DNA of 64,000 nucleotides from the NCBI RefSeq assembly GCF_910592395.1, contig NC_088308.1, positions 15,641,501 through 15,705,500 of the forward strand, given 5' to 3'. Positions 34,461-45,052 of the stretch are shown one piece after another. The position numbers were made by a program, and so were the translations under genes. The stretch is from Lineus longissimus. Lineage: Eukaryota; Nemertea; Pilidiophora; Heteronemertea; Lineidae. The number at the start of each line of letters is the position of its first letter. The stretch's first letter is position 1. The notes beneath the pieces were generated by a model. The model ran no database searches and was not told where the DNA came from. It saw only the letters and a program-made list of their open reading frames with translations.

Positions 34461-34903
34461 GAGACAAGACCACAATTGATTTTTTAAGCCTTTTAGCAGT
34501 TAAATTGTCAATGTTTGACCGCGACGCATCAAAGAATGCGTCAAGTAGTGAAACTGAAATTCGGATATGATATACGGGTTAGTCTTGCGAGTAACTGGTG
34601 CGATTTAAATTGGTGATTGACCACGGAAATTTTTTTTTAATCGACAAATTAGACAGACTTTGATATTTCCACTCTTTTCAGCCAACTGGCAGAAAAAACT
34701 CAAAACACGCCCCCTATTACCCAATTAGCAAAATTCGAAATTAATTTTTTCATCAAATAATTTCTTTATATCTGTAGACTTGCCACAGCAAATATTTTTT
34801 CAATACCTCTCCAAATATGTACTTGAGAGTAAAAAACATGCACTCGTCTAATTGATAGGCCTCGACCCTCCAACCTATGAATATTCATTAGTGGTCTTGT
34901 CTC
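34461..34903 (+). repeat. MITE copy 4 (GAGACAAGACC family)
   Basis: 443 bp, same ends as copy 3. Its inner part (AGAATGCGTCAAGTAGTGAA) agrees with copy 1 rather than copy 3, so it looks like a mosaic of the two. Confidence 0.88.
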
Positions 34904-35018
34904 TAATGAGACCTCAGATATGAGAGTAAAAAACATGCACTCGTCTAATTGATAGGCCTCGACCCTCCAACCTATGAATATTCATTAGTGGTCTTGTCTC
35001 TAATGAGACCTCAGATAT
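34825..35018 (+). repeat. 97-bp tandem duplication of the MITE right end and flank
   Basis: GAGAGTAAAAAACATGCACT … GTGGTCTTGTCTC + TAATGAGACCTCAGATATG appears twice with period 97. It spans the MITE end and 17-19 bp of flank, so it arose after insertion. Confidence 0.9.
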
Positions 35019-35930
35019 GGGCGCCGCCATCTTGCATGCTGGCGTCAGTGACGTCGATTTTGATTGGTGGATGATGCGCGCATGGAAGGGACCATTTGAA
35101 CAGAACATCTGATTGGTTGATAGCGGAGGTGGGAGGTGGCTCGGCAATTTTCGTGACGGTAATAATGCAGAGAGACTACTGATGGACTTCTCGGCGAAGA
35201 GATTACTTGGAGCTCTCCAGTTGACGTCATCTCCACAAAGTTGTTGTTTATTCCAAAACCACCAAGATATTCGACGTATGACACCCTCAGTGACACTCTT
35301 ACTTATGGTCCACACCTACGAAGCCAAAAGTTGCAAGAATTCGACGCATTTCCGAGGCCCAATTTTGAAACAAAAATCGCCTCCTAATTAGCGGCCACAA
35401 CGCGCTTTATAGTATAGATTGTAGTGTATCAGAGCAGATAACAGGGTAAAAGGGCCGTGTGTGCCAAGGTTTTAAATCTTGATAAAGTGTAAATCACCAA
35501 TTAGGCCCTTATACATATTGCCACATAGAATATCGGGTTAATCTGGCAGAAAAAAAACTTCCTGTGTTCAAAGTTGTATATCTGAGAGATGAAGGTATTT
35601 AAATTTTGAGCATCTAGGATTAAACAGACACTGGATTAACTAATATCTCGTGTACCTTTCAGCGTGGCTTTAATTCGTTTTATACGCATACAAACTCGTA
35701 AGTTGCGTTAAAGCCAAACGTAATTGGCCAGGCTATGTCTTTTTGTTGCTTTTCCAATGCTTGCGTCAATAAAGCATATGCATCCCGAAATTAACCCGGT
35801 GCCATGAGTTGACGGTTCACTGGAAAAAGCATAATCGTATTTTGCATAATCTTTGAACTCGACAACGGAAATAATTCCTTACCGACAATACATTGTTGTT
35901 ACGTCACTATTTAGGAGGGCTTGATGATGC
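35019..35930. other. promoter-like GC-richer patch, no gene recognised
   Basis: GCCGCCATCTTG (about 35,023) matches a YY1 site. GTGACGTCGATTTTGATTGG and CTGATTGGTTG carry CRE- and CCAAT-type words at 35,048-35,120. No convincing coding exon follows. Confidence 0.3.
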
Positions 35931-36355
35931 ATCGAATACTTTGATACCATCTTGACCCGCAATGTTTTGAGATCGCTAAAAACCAATAAACGGGCAGCAG
36001 AATTCTGAACTCTCTGCAATGGATATATCTCTACAGAAACCAAGCAGGCCAATTAGAATTGAAATTCAACAGTCCGGTTTGAATGTTATAAACAACTGCC
36101 TATAAATCCTTGCGGTGTCTGTTCGAATAGAATCTTCCTGATCCGGCTGATATTGCAGATCCCATTGTTTGCACAACGAACAGTTGATGAAATATGCTGC
36201 CTTAAAGACAGATGATGGTCAAAAATGACAGAAAGGTTTGTGGAAGTGGGATCCATAAGACAGTCAGAGATCTTGATATTGCAGATAGATTGCACAATCC
36301 TTTTCAGCATCAACCTGATAAAACGAAACACCGTCTTGCCATTAAAGGCCATATA
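35930..36355 (-). pseudogene. LINE RT fragment, C-terminal part (CR1/L2-like)
   Basis: Minus-strand frame reads NIKISDCLMDPTSTNLSVIF, then DHHLSLRQHISST, ICNISRIRKIL, and after a frame change VQNSAARLLVF. This is the conserved RT C-terminal block of CR1/L2/Jockey-type LINEs. It is broken by stops. A piece of the N-terminal RT of a similar LINE in the same orientation lies at 37,930-38,230. Confidence 0.75.
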
Positions 36356-36356
36356 T

Positions 36357-36560
36357 CAAGGTTTTTTGCCATTTTCTGCTGTAAGACGATTTCAAAAGTG
36401 TACCTAACACTTTATACAATACAGAAAACCAAATGCAATTAGCTCCATCCATTTTGAAGATATAGCCAATTATGTGTTTGACAACTTGATTACCTAATCA
36501 GGCTAGCAACTGGCTTGTTAGAGCCAGGCGGCGGGTTCAGCAAAAGTTGTGATGTAGATC
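36357..36560 (+). repeat. dispersed repeat, second copy of 25,545-25,765
   Basis: Carries CTGCTGTAAGACGAT, ACAGAAAACCA, CCATCCATT and AGCCAGGCGGCGG, as at 25,545. It runs from the LINE fragment to the left inverted repeat of the THAP/P2X7-type block. Confidence 0.6.
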
Positions 36561-36566
36561 AGGTCA
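36550..36566 (+). promoter_or_regulatory. 17-bp inverted repeat, left copy (upstream of THAP gene)
   Basis: TGATGTAGATCAGGTCA; the inverse of TGACCTGATCTACGTCA at 37,514-37,530 with one mismatch. It lies 80 bp before the THAP start codon. Confidence 0.6.
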
Positions 36567-36646
36567 TCTGTACATGTCATGCAATCATAAAAGCAGGAGG
36601 GCCTTAATTAATTATGCACACCTGGAAGTAATGTGTTTCATTCACT

Positions 36647-36958
36647 ATGGTGTATTGTGTGGCTCCGAATTGTGTCAAGGCTAGCACAAAGAACAATCGA
36701 ATGACGGATGGGACCCATTTTCATGAATTTCCAAAGCCAGTTGAACGAGAGAGGAGGAAGCTGTGGATTCAGAAGTGCAAACGTTTGGACTTGGAGTGTT
36801 GGAAGCCTGGGCCTTCGGCCAAACTTTGCAGTGATCACTTTATCGATACGGATTATCACATGAAGCCGGATATCTGCATCCAACTGAATATTAAATGCCA
36901 CTTGTTAAAAACAGCTGTTCCACCAATGTCAATTGCATTTAATGCCCGAGGCTGCTGA
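36647..36958 (+). CDS. THAP-domain protein (103 codons)
   Basis: ATG at 36,647 opens a frame that is almost exactly one THAP zinc finger. The C2CH ligands are Cys4, Cys9, Cys61 and His64; Trp40 (RRKLWIQ), FHEFPKP (25-31), KLCSDHF (59-65) and the closing AVPP (90-93) are the family's fixed points. THAP fingers bind DNA and occur in host regulators and in P-element- and Kolobok-type transposases. Only ten residues follow the finger before the stop, so this is either a stand-alone finger or a first exon with unrecognised continuation. A 17-bp inverted repeat stands upstream, and a P2X7-type exon faces it 430 bp downstream. Confidence 0.85.
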   Translation: MVYCVAPNCVKASTKNNRMTDGTHFHEFPKPVERERRKLWIQKCKRLDLECWKPGPSAKLCSDHFIDTDYHMKPDICIQLNIKCHLLKTAVPPMSIAFNARGC

Positions 36959-37383
36959 GGTCGGTTGTTATACATAATGTGTAGGCCCTATTGGGGCCTG
37001 TGATACCGCATAGTGTCCTCTTGTGTTCCAGCCATAGCAAGGTGACAGCGACACAGGTCAGTGTCAGTGACAGCCACTGTCAATGACAGATTATTGTCAT
37101 CTGACATCTAGGCCTATCTAACGTTGCACGGCATTATATCGTCACGTCAAGATGATTGTGCATAATACCGTCACTTTTCAATAGTAGTTCAGCGTCATGA
37201 CATAACTGGCGATACAACACTGACGAGGCGAAACAATATTGTGCAACATTAGTCTGTTCAAAAATCATACATGTTATGCATCTGCAACCGTCTATCAATG
37301 TCTTCTTTGCTATATCGGCAGGTCTGCCATGCAAATTGATTAACCACAAATTCTAATCACTTTCGTCCGAATGATCACTCTCA

Positions 37384-37497
37384 TTATGATATTAATGGCT
37401 CGAACATGTACGGCTCAACGTTTAAATATCCTTCTGTATCGACCAAAACATCCTCAAATTCACTGCTCTCACTCTCTGAACTGTATGCGGAAGCCAT
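37384..37497 (-). pseudogene. first exon of a P2X7-ballast-type gene (rest not found)
   Basis: Minus-strand ATG at 37,497 gives 37 codons: MASAYSSESESSEFEDV, then an acidic stretch and VEPYMFEPLIS. The acidic leader plus PYMFEP is the N-terminal signature of stand-alone P2X7-ballast-domain proteins, and the first codons match MVNAYS of the gene at 6139. A stop follows, and the next ~250 bp contain only a doubtful Cys-rich frame (CRCITC, near 37,280), not the full domain. So it is truncated or decayed. Confidence 0.5.
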
Positions 37498-37513
37498 CTT
37501 GCTTTGTTCTGAC

Positions 37514-37530
37514 TGACCTGATCTACGTCA
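37514..37530 (-). promoter_or_regulatory. 17-bp inverted repeat, right copy (upstream of P2X7-type exon)
   Basis: On the minus strand TGACGTAGATCAGGTCA, then TCAGAAC and the ATGG at 37,497. It is both one arm of the inverted repeat around the THAP/P2X7-type pair and the start-proximal motif shared with 6105-6138. Confidence 0.6.
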
Positions 37531-37929
37531 TCAAAAAATCCCTAGCGGCCACATGTGGAACTAATCTAAAGTTGTGTGTGGTGGGAAATTCAAATAGTTT
37601 AAAATTGAAAATTGAAATAACTAAATAATGACTTTATTATTAGAAATTTTTTAATGTCTGGGATCTTGTTTTTTTAACCCTCAACATATTTCATGAGTAT
37701 CAAGCATGTTTTCAAACCTTGATATATGGCCTTTAATTGTGAAAAAGTTGTAAACGAGTCGATGACCATCTTCTGCTACACCGCTACTAATGGATTTGGC
37801 AGTCGACTACAATTTTGATACATGTATTTCAAACGCCTCGCAGTACTGGGTGTCGTACGAAACTCTTTTTCTGAGTCATCAGTCGAAAGTCTCAGAATGC
37901 TTCAAAGGGGGTTGGTATATAAAGTGATC

Positions 37930-38230
37930 AGGATTGGTCCAAGGCCCGAGCCATCGCTTCTGAGCGACTCAGTAAAAGCTCGTGATCCACAGTGTCAAAA
38001 GGGGCACTTAGATCCAGGAGTACCATTCTAGCTTAGATCGCACACATTCTAGCTTAGATTGTCCAGACTATGTGGTTATGAACTTGACTCTGTGACCATC
38101 ACTGTTCACATGCTGGAAACTGCATTGGTTGGAGGCCGTTCTTAAAATGTGACCCATCAGCTGGTAAGCAACGATCTCCTCAACGCCCTTCGACAGGAAG
38201 TAAAGATTTGAAACAGGTCTACAAACATGA
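37930..38230 (-). pseudogene. LINE RT fragment, N-terminal part (CR1/L2-like)
   Basis: On the minus strand PVSNLYFLSKG (38,210), a weak FQ..NSDGH segment, then VLLDLSAPFDTVDHELLLSR (38,025-37,965), which is RT motif A. A small duplication (CTAGCTTAGAT twice, 38,030-38,060) and stops break the frame. Together with 35,930-36,355 it could be one LINE copy split by about 1 kb holding the THAP/P2X7-type block. Confidence 0.75.
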
Positions 38231-38284
38231 TATCAAGAATAAATAAAGGAATGGAAATGCACCTGATGACAGATATTTGTTTAT

Positions 38285-40946
38285 AATCTCCCCGCTTTCC
38301 GAAAAAAGTGGGGAGATATTGTATTACCGTTCGCCGTCAGTCCGTATGTCAGTCTGTCGGGTCGTCAGCAGAGTCTGTCATTCCGTTGGTCCGTCCGAAG
38401 GTGATGTCTTCTCTGCGACCGTTCAACGTACCAACTTGAAACTTTGGTGCGTACTCCTCCACTGATGCGCTAAACAACCTTAAAATTGCGATCCATCTCT
38501 GTCTCTTGCCACCATAGGGCGATATGCAAAAACAAACAAAGCGCAATATCTCGCTCATGAGTGATTCTTCTTCGATAAAATTTTATGGTAGATACTCCTA
38601 GCTACCAAGGATACATCACATATTATACGGGTTTTTGATTTGACCTACTTTTCAAGGTCACAGAGGTCAATTGGCGTAAATTGGCCATTAGAGTGTAACT
38701 ATGGCACGTTTCTTAACCACTAAGGCTATGATCATAAGACTTAGTACACATGACATCCACTGCTAGATAACCTCTGCCACCTAATTTCGGTCCGATCTGA
38801 TTTTCTATTTGGCCACCAGGGGGACAAAACTGAATGAAACGGCCAGGGGCCATTGTGCTCACCGTATAGATATTTGGTGCTTTGGAATTCATCCAGGTTA
38901 AGAAACACTGTACATGTATAGTGTATATGTCAAACCAAAGTCGGTATGACATGTGATGTATCGTTGCTTGGAGTAGGTACCATAAGAATATCATCAAAAA
39001 CAAGTCACTTATAAACGAGATATTGCACTTTTTACCTATTTTAGTTTTGGCCTCCTGGTGGCCAAGTTGAGTACCAGATCAGATCGAAATTCGGTGTCCG
39101 AGGTTACATGACGTAGGGAGTCATGTGCACCAAATTTCAAGTTCATAGCTTTAGTGGTTAAGAAACGTGCCATAGTTACAATCAAACGACCAATTTATGC
39201 CATTTGACCCAGAGCTGTGACCTTGAAAAGCAGGTCAGATCAAAAACTCTTATGATATGTGATGTATCCTTGCTAGGAGAACCTACCATAAAAATGTTAT
39301 TGAAAACGAATCGCTAATAAGCGAGATATCACACTTTCTAGGTTTTCACTTTTGGCCCCCTGGTGGCCAAGTCGAGAATCAGACCGGACTGAAATTCAGG
39401 GTCAGAGGTCAGCTGACATAGGGGGTCCTTTTTACAAAGTCTCAAGTTCATAGCCTTAGGTGTTAACAAACGTTCCACAGTTACGCTCAAATGGCCAATT
39501 TACGCCATTTGACCTCTGTGACCTTGACAAGTAGGTCAAATAAAAAACCCGTGTCATATGTGATGTATCCTTGCTAAGAGTATCTACCATAAAATTTTTA
39601 CCAAAAACTAATCAGTAACGAGATATCACACTTTCTAGGTTTTCACTTTTGGCCCCCTGATGGCCAAGTCGAGAATCAGACCGGACTGAAATTCAGGGTC
39701 AGCTGACCTAGGGGGTCCTTTGTACAAAGTCTCAAGTTCATAGCCTTAGGGGTTAACAAACGTTCCACAGTTACGCTCAAATGGCCAATTTACGCCAATT
39801 TACGCCATTTGACCTCTGTGACCTTGACAAGCACGTCAAATCAAAAACCCGTATCATATGTGATGTATCCTTGCTAAGAGATTCTACCATAAAATTGTTA
39901 CCAAAATCTAATCAGTAATAAGCGAGATATGGCACTATTAAAATTTTTGGTTTTGGCCCCCTGGTGGTCAAGTTAAGAATCAGACCGGACCGAAAATCAG
40001 TGTCATAGGTCATCTGACCACCAAGGTAAGAATACCTCTGACAACGAATTTCAGTTCGATCCTATTCTCCGACAAGCCAACAGGGGCCACAACTTAAAAG
40101 GTAAAAAGTGCAATATATCGCTTGTTAGTGACTCCCTATCAATGATATGTATGTGTTGGTAGGTACTCCAGGTAAGGATACATCACACTCATGCAGATTT
40201 TCATTTGACCTACTTTTCAAGGTCACAGAGGGTCAAATGGCGTAAAGTGATCGATAGGCTTTAATTTGGGCATTTTTCTTAACTGTGGTGACCATTGACC
40301 TCACATTTGGTACACATGTACCCTACATCGTCAGGTGACCTCAGGGACCAAATTTCGATCTATCTGATGCACCACTTGGCCACCAGGGTACCAACTTCAA
40401 AAACTTTAAACATTTGGTGTTTGCCTTACCCTTAAGGCGCTGCATCGCCTTAACCTGCCCACCTTGCATTGTGCCGCATCGCCCTAACCTGCTCTGCTCT
40501 TCTACACCACCTATAGACTAGGTTAGGAACTAAAACTGTCTTGGGTGTTATTTGTGCTCCTCCTGGGAACACATTTAATTGCGGATGACTTTGTATAAGG
40601 TCCTCTGAAGTTATTTCCCAATGGGCATTTTCGCGGTCGAGGTCAGCTATGGATGGCCAGATGTAAGACTTTATCATTTCAGTTTAGATGGCAGGGAATC
40701 TGGCTTGATGGGATATATGCATAAAAGTACGAAATTCCTTGAAAATGCTGAAGACCTCCGAGATAAAAGCTGGATGAATCAAAATATCCCTGCCGCCTAT
40801 AGGGTTTATACTTCCCTGATTGCCACCAATCTCATAATGGCTAAAAAGCATAAGCTGTCCATTTGGCTATATACTATAGCATGTTTCTTAACCAGCATGA
40901 ATTGTCTACTGAATATCCTTTGCAGTGAGCACAATGGCCCCTGGCC
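38285..40946. mobile_element. family A repetitive element(s), copy 2, with inverted halves
   Basis: A hairpin (TCTCCCCGCTTTCCGAAAAA … GTGGGGAGA) and a GTCCGT-rich stretch open at 38,286. One unit in reverse orientation runs to 38,840. GGCCAGGGGCCATTGTGCTC at 38,841 and its inverse at 40,925-40,946 bound four forward units (38,860-40,020) and one reversed unit (40,060-40,430). Units are about 300 bp and carry GGCCCCCTGGTGGCCAAGT, AAACGTGCCATAGTTAC and GACCTCTGTGACCTTGAAAA + GTAGGTCA. A non-repeated core (40,430-40,920) holds a 75-codon minus frame of unknown meaning. Confidence 0.7.
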
Positions 40947-42305
40947 ATTTTATTGTCATTATTATCATTGAACAATAATGGCACGTGACCGTTTCATTGT
41001 TATTATTATCACATCGCTCGATATCACATCGCTTCCTTTCATCACCATCATTTCATCAACCTCAAATGCTGAAGTCTCTGAACACTAATCTCAACTTCGC
41101 CTCTTACCAATTCTCAACATCAAACACTCTGACCCGTCTAGTTGGCCGTCACGTGTCACTACTGTTTCTGCATGACAAAAACATTTTTCTGGCCCACCAA
41201 ATAGATTTTAAAATGAGAACAGTACGTCTTGTGGTAGACATAAATAAAAATGCCTGACACGAACATACAGTAATAAATTCTTTTTCGCTAATTGTAATAC
41301 AAGTAGTAATATTTTGCTACCTGCTTAAAATAGTACCATCATATAAACAAATCCACGTGGCTGTCCTTTCAACCTGATGACGGGTTTTTGTTGCAGTTAA
41401 TTCACAATAATCATACAGCAATTGATATTATATTATATTAGGAGCAGCTAGCCTCAAGCTCCCTTTAAAATTGACGCATAGCCCAGCCGTTTCGTTTTGC
41501 ACTTCTGTGGAGGAGGTTTTCGTGTCTAAATGAGCCATTGAATTATACACAGACTGGTCTGACATTGATTCTAAAATCTCACAATGTCTTGTGTTGATGC
41601 GAATAACTCAGTTTGAGAGAGAATGAAGTAGTCCTATTGGAAATCTTAGGGGCTTTTGACATTTTCCTGTTTATGACAGTGTACATTGTGACCATGTATG
41701 AGCCTTGGTAGTCTACATACAGTAAACTAGGGCAGAAATCTAGAGTATCATTTTTTTTCCGTACGGTGATAAGAACTAACTCACTGTGCATTGCATTGCT
41801 GGGGATTGCCCTTCCCCAGTTTCAACCTCGTGAAGCGATCTTTTGCCTTGGTGAATTTTAGTCCGTGTTTTACCCCTCTTATCTCTCCTCAGCCATCATC
41901 AGCCTCATTAGATGCGACCCTCGAAGCCAAAGGGTTTGTTCTATTTAGTATCGTGTTAAATATTTTAGCGCAATTTATTGTTTATTTACCGTATAGGGGA
42001 AATTAACATAGTAATTATAACCAAAGGTCAAGAGCGATAATTTAACCCATAGGAGACTTGGATTGTTGTTCATATGATTTTCAGAAGCAAAATTAAAGTT
42101 TTATGTGTTCATCATTATGCTAATGATAAAATGTGAAAGCAAGTGACGTCATCGATATTTATGTAAATTGTCATTAACTAATCACCGAGCTTTTATTTTA
42201 AGATGTGGGGAGCGCATTGACCCCTGGATATAGAGGTTGCATATAATCATATTGCATATAAGGGAAACAACAATTTGACTGATAAAATTTTACTTAAATT
42301 TTTAG
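40947..42305. other. no gene seen
   Basis: Short repeats (CATTGTTATTATTATCA near 40,970 and 41,003) only; open frames are unsupported. Confidence 0.5.
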
Positions 42306-43492
42306 CAAACAAGCTGTTCTCCGAGCAACGGTTCGTAATAAGCGTGAACCTCTTGTGTGCGATCAGTGCGGAGGGACGTGTGTGTCAAAATGGACGCTCA
42401 ATCAGCACAAGGCACTCAAACATTGGGTGATTTCAAAGTTGGTTTTGGTTTTAGTGTTGGGTGTTAGTGTCAGTTTTATTCTTAATTTCTACCCCTAAAA
42501 ACCTATGTCTGGATAAGACCAATTCGAGGTTTTAGTTTAACACCAACACCTTGTTTTATCTAAACACCTAAAACCTGGGCTGAAACTAAGAAGAGGTTTT
42601 ATTCTGCAGGTAAAACTAACACCAAGATGGACAGAGATAAAACCTTGGAAAAACCAAACACGCATGTGTTTCGGGTGTTGGAACGAGTTTACAATCCCCG
42701 ATCACACCCCAAAAAAAGGTCATCGGTTGACTAACCAAGCACCACTGTTCAATGGATTTATAGTTGAATGCGATCAAACTACGTCATTTCCGATCGGGGA
42801 TTCTAAAGTTTAGCCCGGGTGTTTCCCTATTGTAACCGCTTCCGATCTATATAAATTTGGTCTTCTTCTTTCACGTCCATCATCATTCCTATCAGCGTTC
42901 AAAATACCAGCAACTACTTCTTGAAATGGTACGAACAACATGATTTTTTCTTTCTGAACACCAACACCAACTTTGAAATCCACTCGGTGTTAATGCCTAA
43001 GGTGTTAGTTTTATTGGTAATACAAAATGCACTACAAATCTTCCAAATATAACACCGAGCTGGGATTAAGATCAGACCTTGGTGTTCCAATTGGTTTCAG
43101 TGTGAAACTAAAACCTAATTTGAAATAGGATAATGCTAAAACTGAGTGTCAAAACTAACACCAGAACTGATTTCATTTCTGGTGTTGTGGAGAGTTTTAG
43201 TTTTAGTCCCGGTGTTAGTTTTTGACACTAAAACCATCCCTTAGTTTTAAGCTTAAACCGGACATAATGCTAAAACGAACAAACACCGACTTTGAAAAAG
43301 GATGAAACTAAAACCCACTTCATTTCAATGCTGGTTTAATCAAGGGTTTTAGTGTTCCATTTAGTTTTAAAACTAAATCTAAAAACTGACTTTGAAATCA
43401 CCCATTGCACGGGCGAGAACCTTTTCAGGTGTGCGGTGTACGACAAGACCTACAGGCATAAAGTTGACTCTCCGGAATGGTGTATGAGATAG
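42306..43492 (+). pseudogene. C2H2 zinc-finger exon split by an inverted-repeat element
   Basis: An acceptor (AAATTTTTAG, ending 42,305) is followed by an open frame encoding VRNKREPLVCDQCGG, SKWTLNQHKALKH: a C2H2 finger (C-x2-C-x12-H-x4-H). At the last His codon the frame is cut by the 977-bp element (42,426-43,402). After it the same frame goes on (CTGENLFRCAVYDKTYRHK) to a TAG at 43,492. The TGE linker is recognisable, but the second finger has Tyr for its second Cys and no His pair, so decay is advanced. The gene it came from is not identifiable. Confidence 0.7.
42426..43402. mobile_element. 977-bp inverted-repeat element full of AAACTAACACC motifs
   Basis: Ends are GGTGATTTCAAAGTTGGTTT and its inverse AAAAACTGACTTTGAAATCACC; CATTG flanks both sides (42,421-42,425 and 43,403-43,407). 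The inside is a mesh of AAAACTAACACC / GGTGTTAGTTTT words in both orientations. The subterminal motif density suggests transposase binding sites. No coding sequence. The 5-bp duplication reading could instead be 3 bp (ATT) if the outer G is counted in the repeat. Confidence 0.8.
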
Positions 43493-44837
43493 TGCTCGTT
43501 GACGAGACCATGCATTTTCGTCGACGTTTTCTCAAAAAAATTGCAAGGAAACATTGCTCCTGAAATAGAGTAAAATAGTAGGCTAATTGAAGGCAATCCC
43601 CCCCCCCCCCCCCATCCAGGCATCAAAGATCAACTTATAGTAAGGTTTCATTTTAGACTAGGAAATATGACTGTCAGGGCCAAATTTCGAGTGATATGCG
43701 AGCGATAACTTTGAACCGTTGGACCATATACAACCCGTACACGTTCACTGCGTTACATCGCTAAACCAGTGTACAGCAGTATCGTTAAACACCGTACATT
43801 GTCATTAAGCCAAGATATTTTGCGCTGTATCTCAGCAATGCGAAATATATATTACTTGCTACATCATCAGTCTTTATACTGTTCCCATTGTAGTACAAGA
43901 TAGCACTGCAAGAATGGCGTGGATTTCATAGACTTGGCTATAAAATTATGTATTTGAAGATCATCTAATTTTCACCTTTAAACGTGAATATATGCTATGT
44001 TTCTCTAACTTACATTCACACGGGCATCCTGATGTAAACTACAACGACCGATGATGCATACATATTAGGCAGAACCGAATTAGACACAGGAACTTACCGA
44101 AAATTGTAAAAATATGTGCTACCTGGAAAATCATGGCAAAATGGAAGTTTGCTGAACCGTACATATTGGTCGCTAAACCGATACGGTTATCCATCGTGGT
44201 GCTGTAGTGATTAACGTGAACTGTGAACTTTGAACGTCGAAACTGACTTTCCAATTGTCGTTCTTTCTGACATGTTTAGAATAACGATATCATTGTCAAT
44301 CTACGGAACCTTTGGTCTGACAACGTTTCTTGACGAGGGCATACCCATCAAGTTGCCTGGAGATTCGCACTGGTCTTTGTCGACGGCATAAGATATACTC
44401 GATAGCCCATTGTTTGTATTCACCTCCAGGTCGCGGTCGAGGTCAACCACGTTTTAAATTTTGTTTTTTATCGGTAATGGAGGCTTGGACACATCTTGAA
44501 CAAGACGATGAAGTGTTCAGCGATTTGTGGGTTGAAAACAGGCAGATCGGCTATGGTCTCCCGACCAACTCGAGTAATGACTAAATCAAGTGAGTTGCCA
44601 CTTATACTGGTGGGAACAGTCACGTGTTAGGTTAATGCAGAGAGAGGACCATTAGCCTCTTGGTATCAGAATCGTTCAGCTTTTTTATTGCGAAAATTCA
44701 CGATATTCATATAATACCATGATCTGACTAAACTCGTCAGTCAATTCCTCACTCAAGCGTTTTTCGGACGATAGAGAAGTAGTGACTTAAAACCAAGGAC
44801 TCACGTGAAACCTCAAATCCTCCTCTTCGTGAGTGAT
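43493..44837. other. no gene seen
   Basis: A C run at about 43,599-43,613. Loosely repeated words (CGCTAAACCG/GTACA, 43,730-44,180). No domain recognised. Confidence 0.5.
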
Positions 44838-45052
44838 GAACACATGTTTTAACCATATTCCTAGCAACAGTTCAAATTTATCTGTTTTAGACTCTGAATG
44901 AATAGGAAAATAATCACAAAAAGTTGAGAATATTTGGTCACATGACACATCATTTGACCAAACATTCTCAACTTTTTGTGATTTTTTTCTTTCTTACAAC
45001 AAGCCTAAAACAGATAATTTAGAACCGTTGCTGTGATCATGTGTTGAATATG
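44838..45052. repeat. palindromic MITE-like hairpin
   Basis: TCACAAAAAGTTGAGAATAT + TTGGTCA and its inverse TGACCAAACATTCTCAACTT + TTTGTGA are separated by 13 bp. An outer pair (ATCTGTTTTAG / CTAAAACAGAT, then CTAGCAACAG / ACCGTTGCTG, then ACACATGTTTTAA / ATCATGTGTTGAA) extends the stem to about 95 bp with gaps. Confidence 0.75.

Noticed and set aside
38286-38316. Helitron 3' hairpin
   Set aside because: A stem is present, but there is no CTRR end and the same stretch leads into a GTCCGT-rich family A end.
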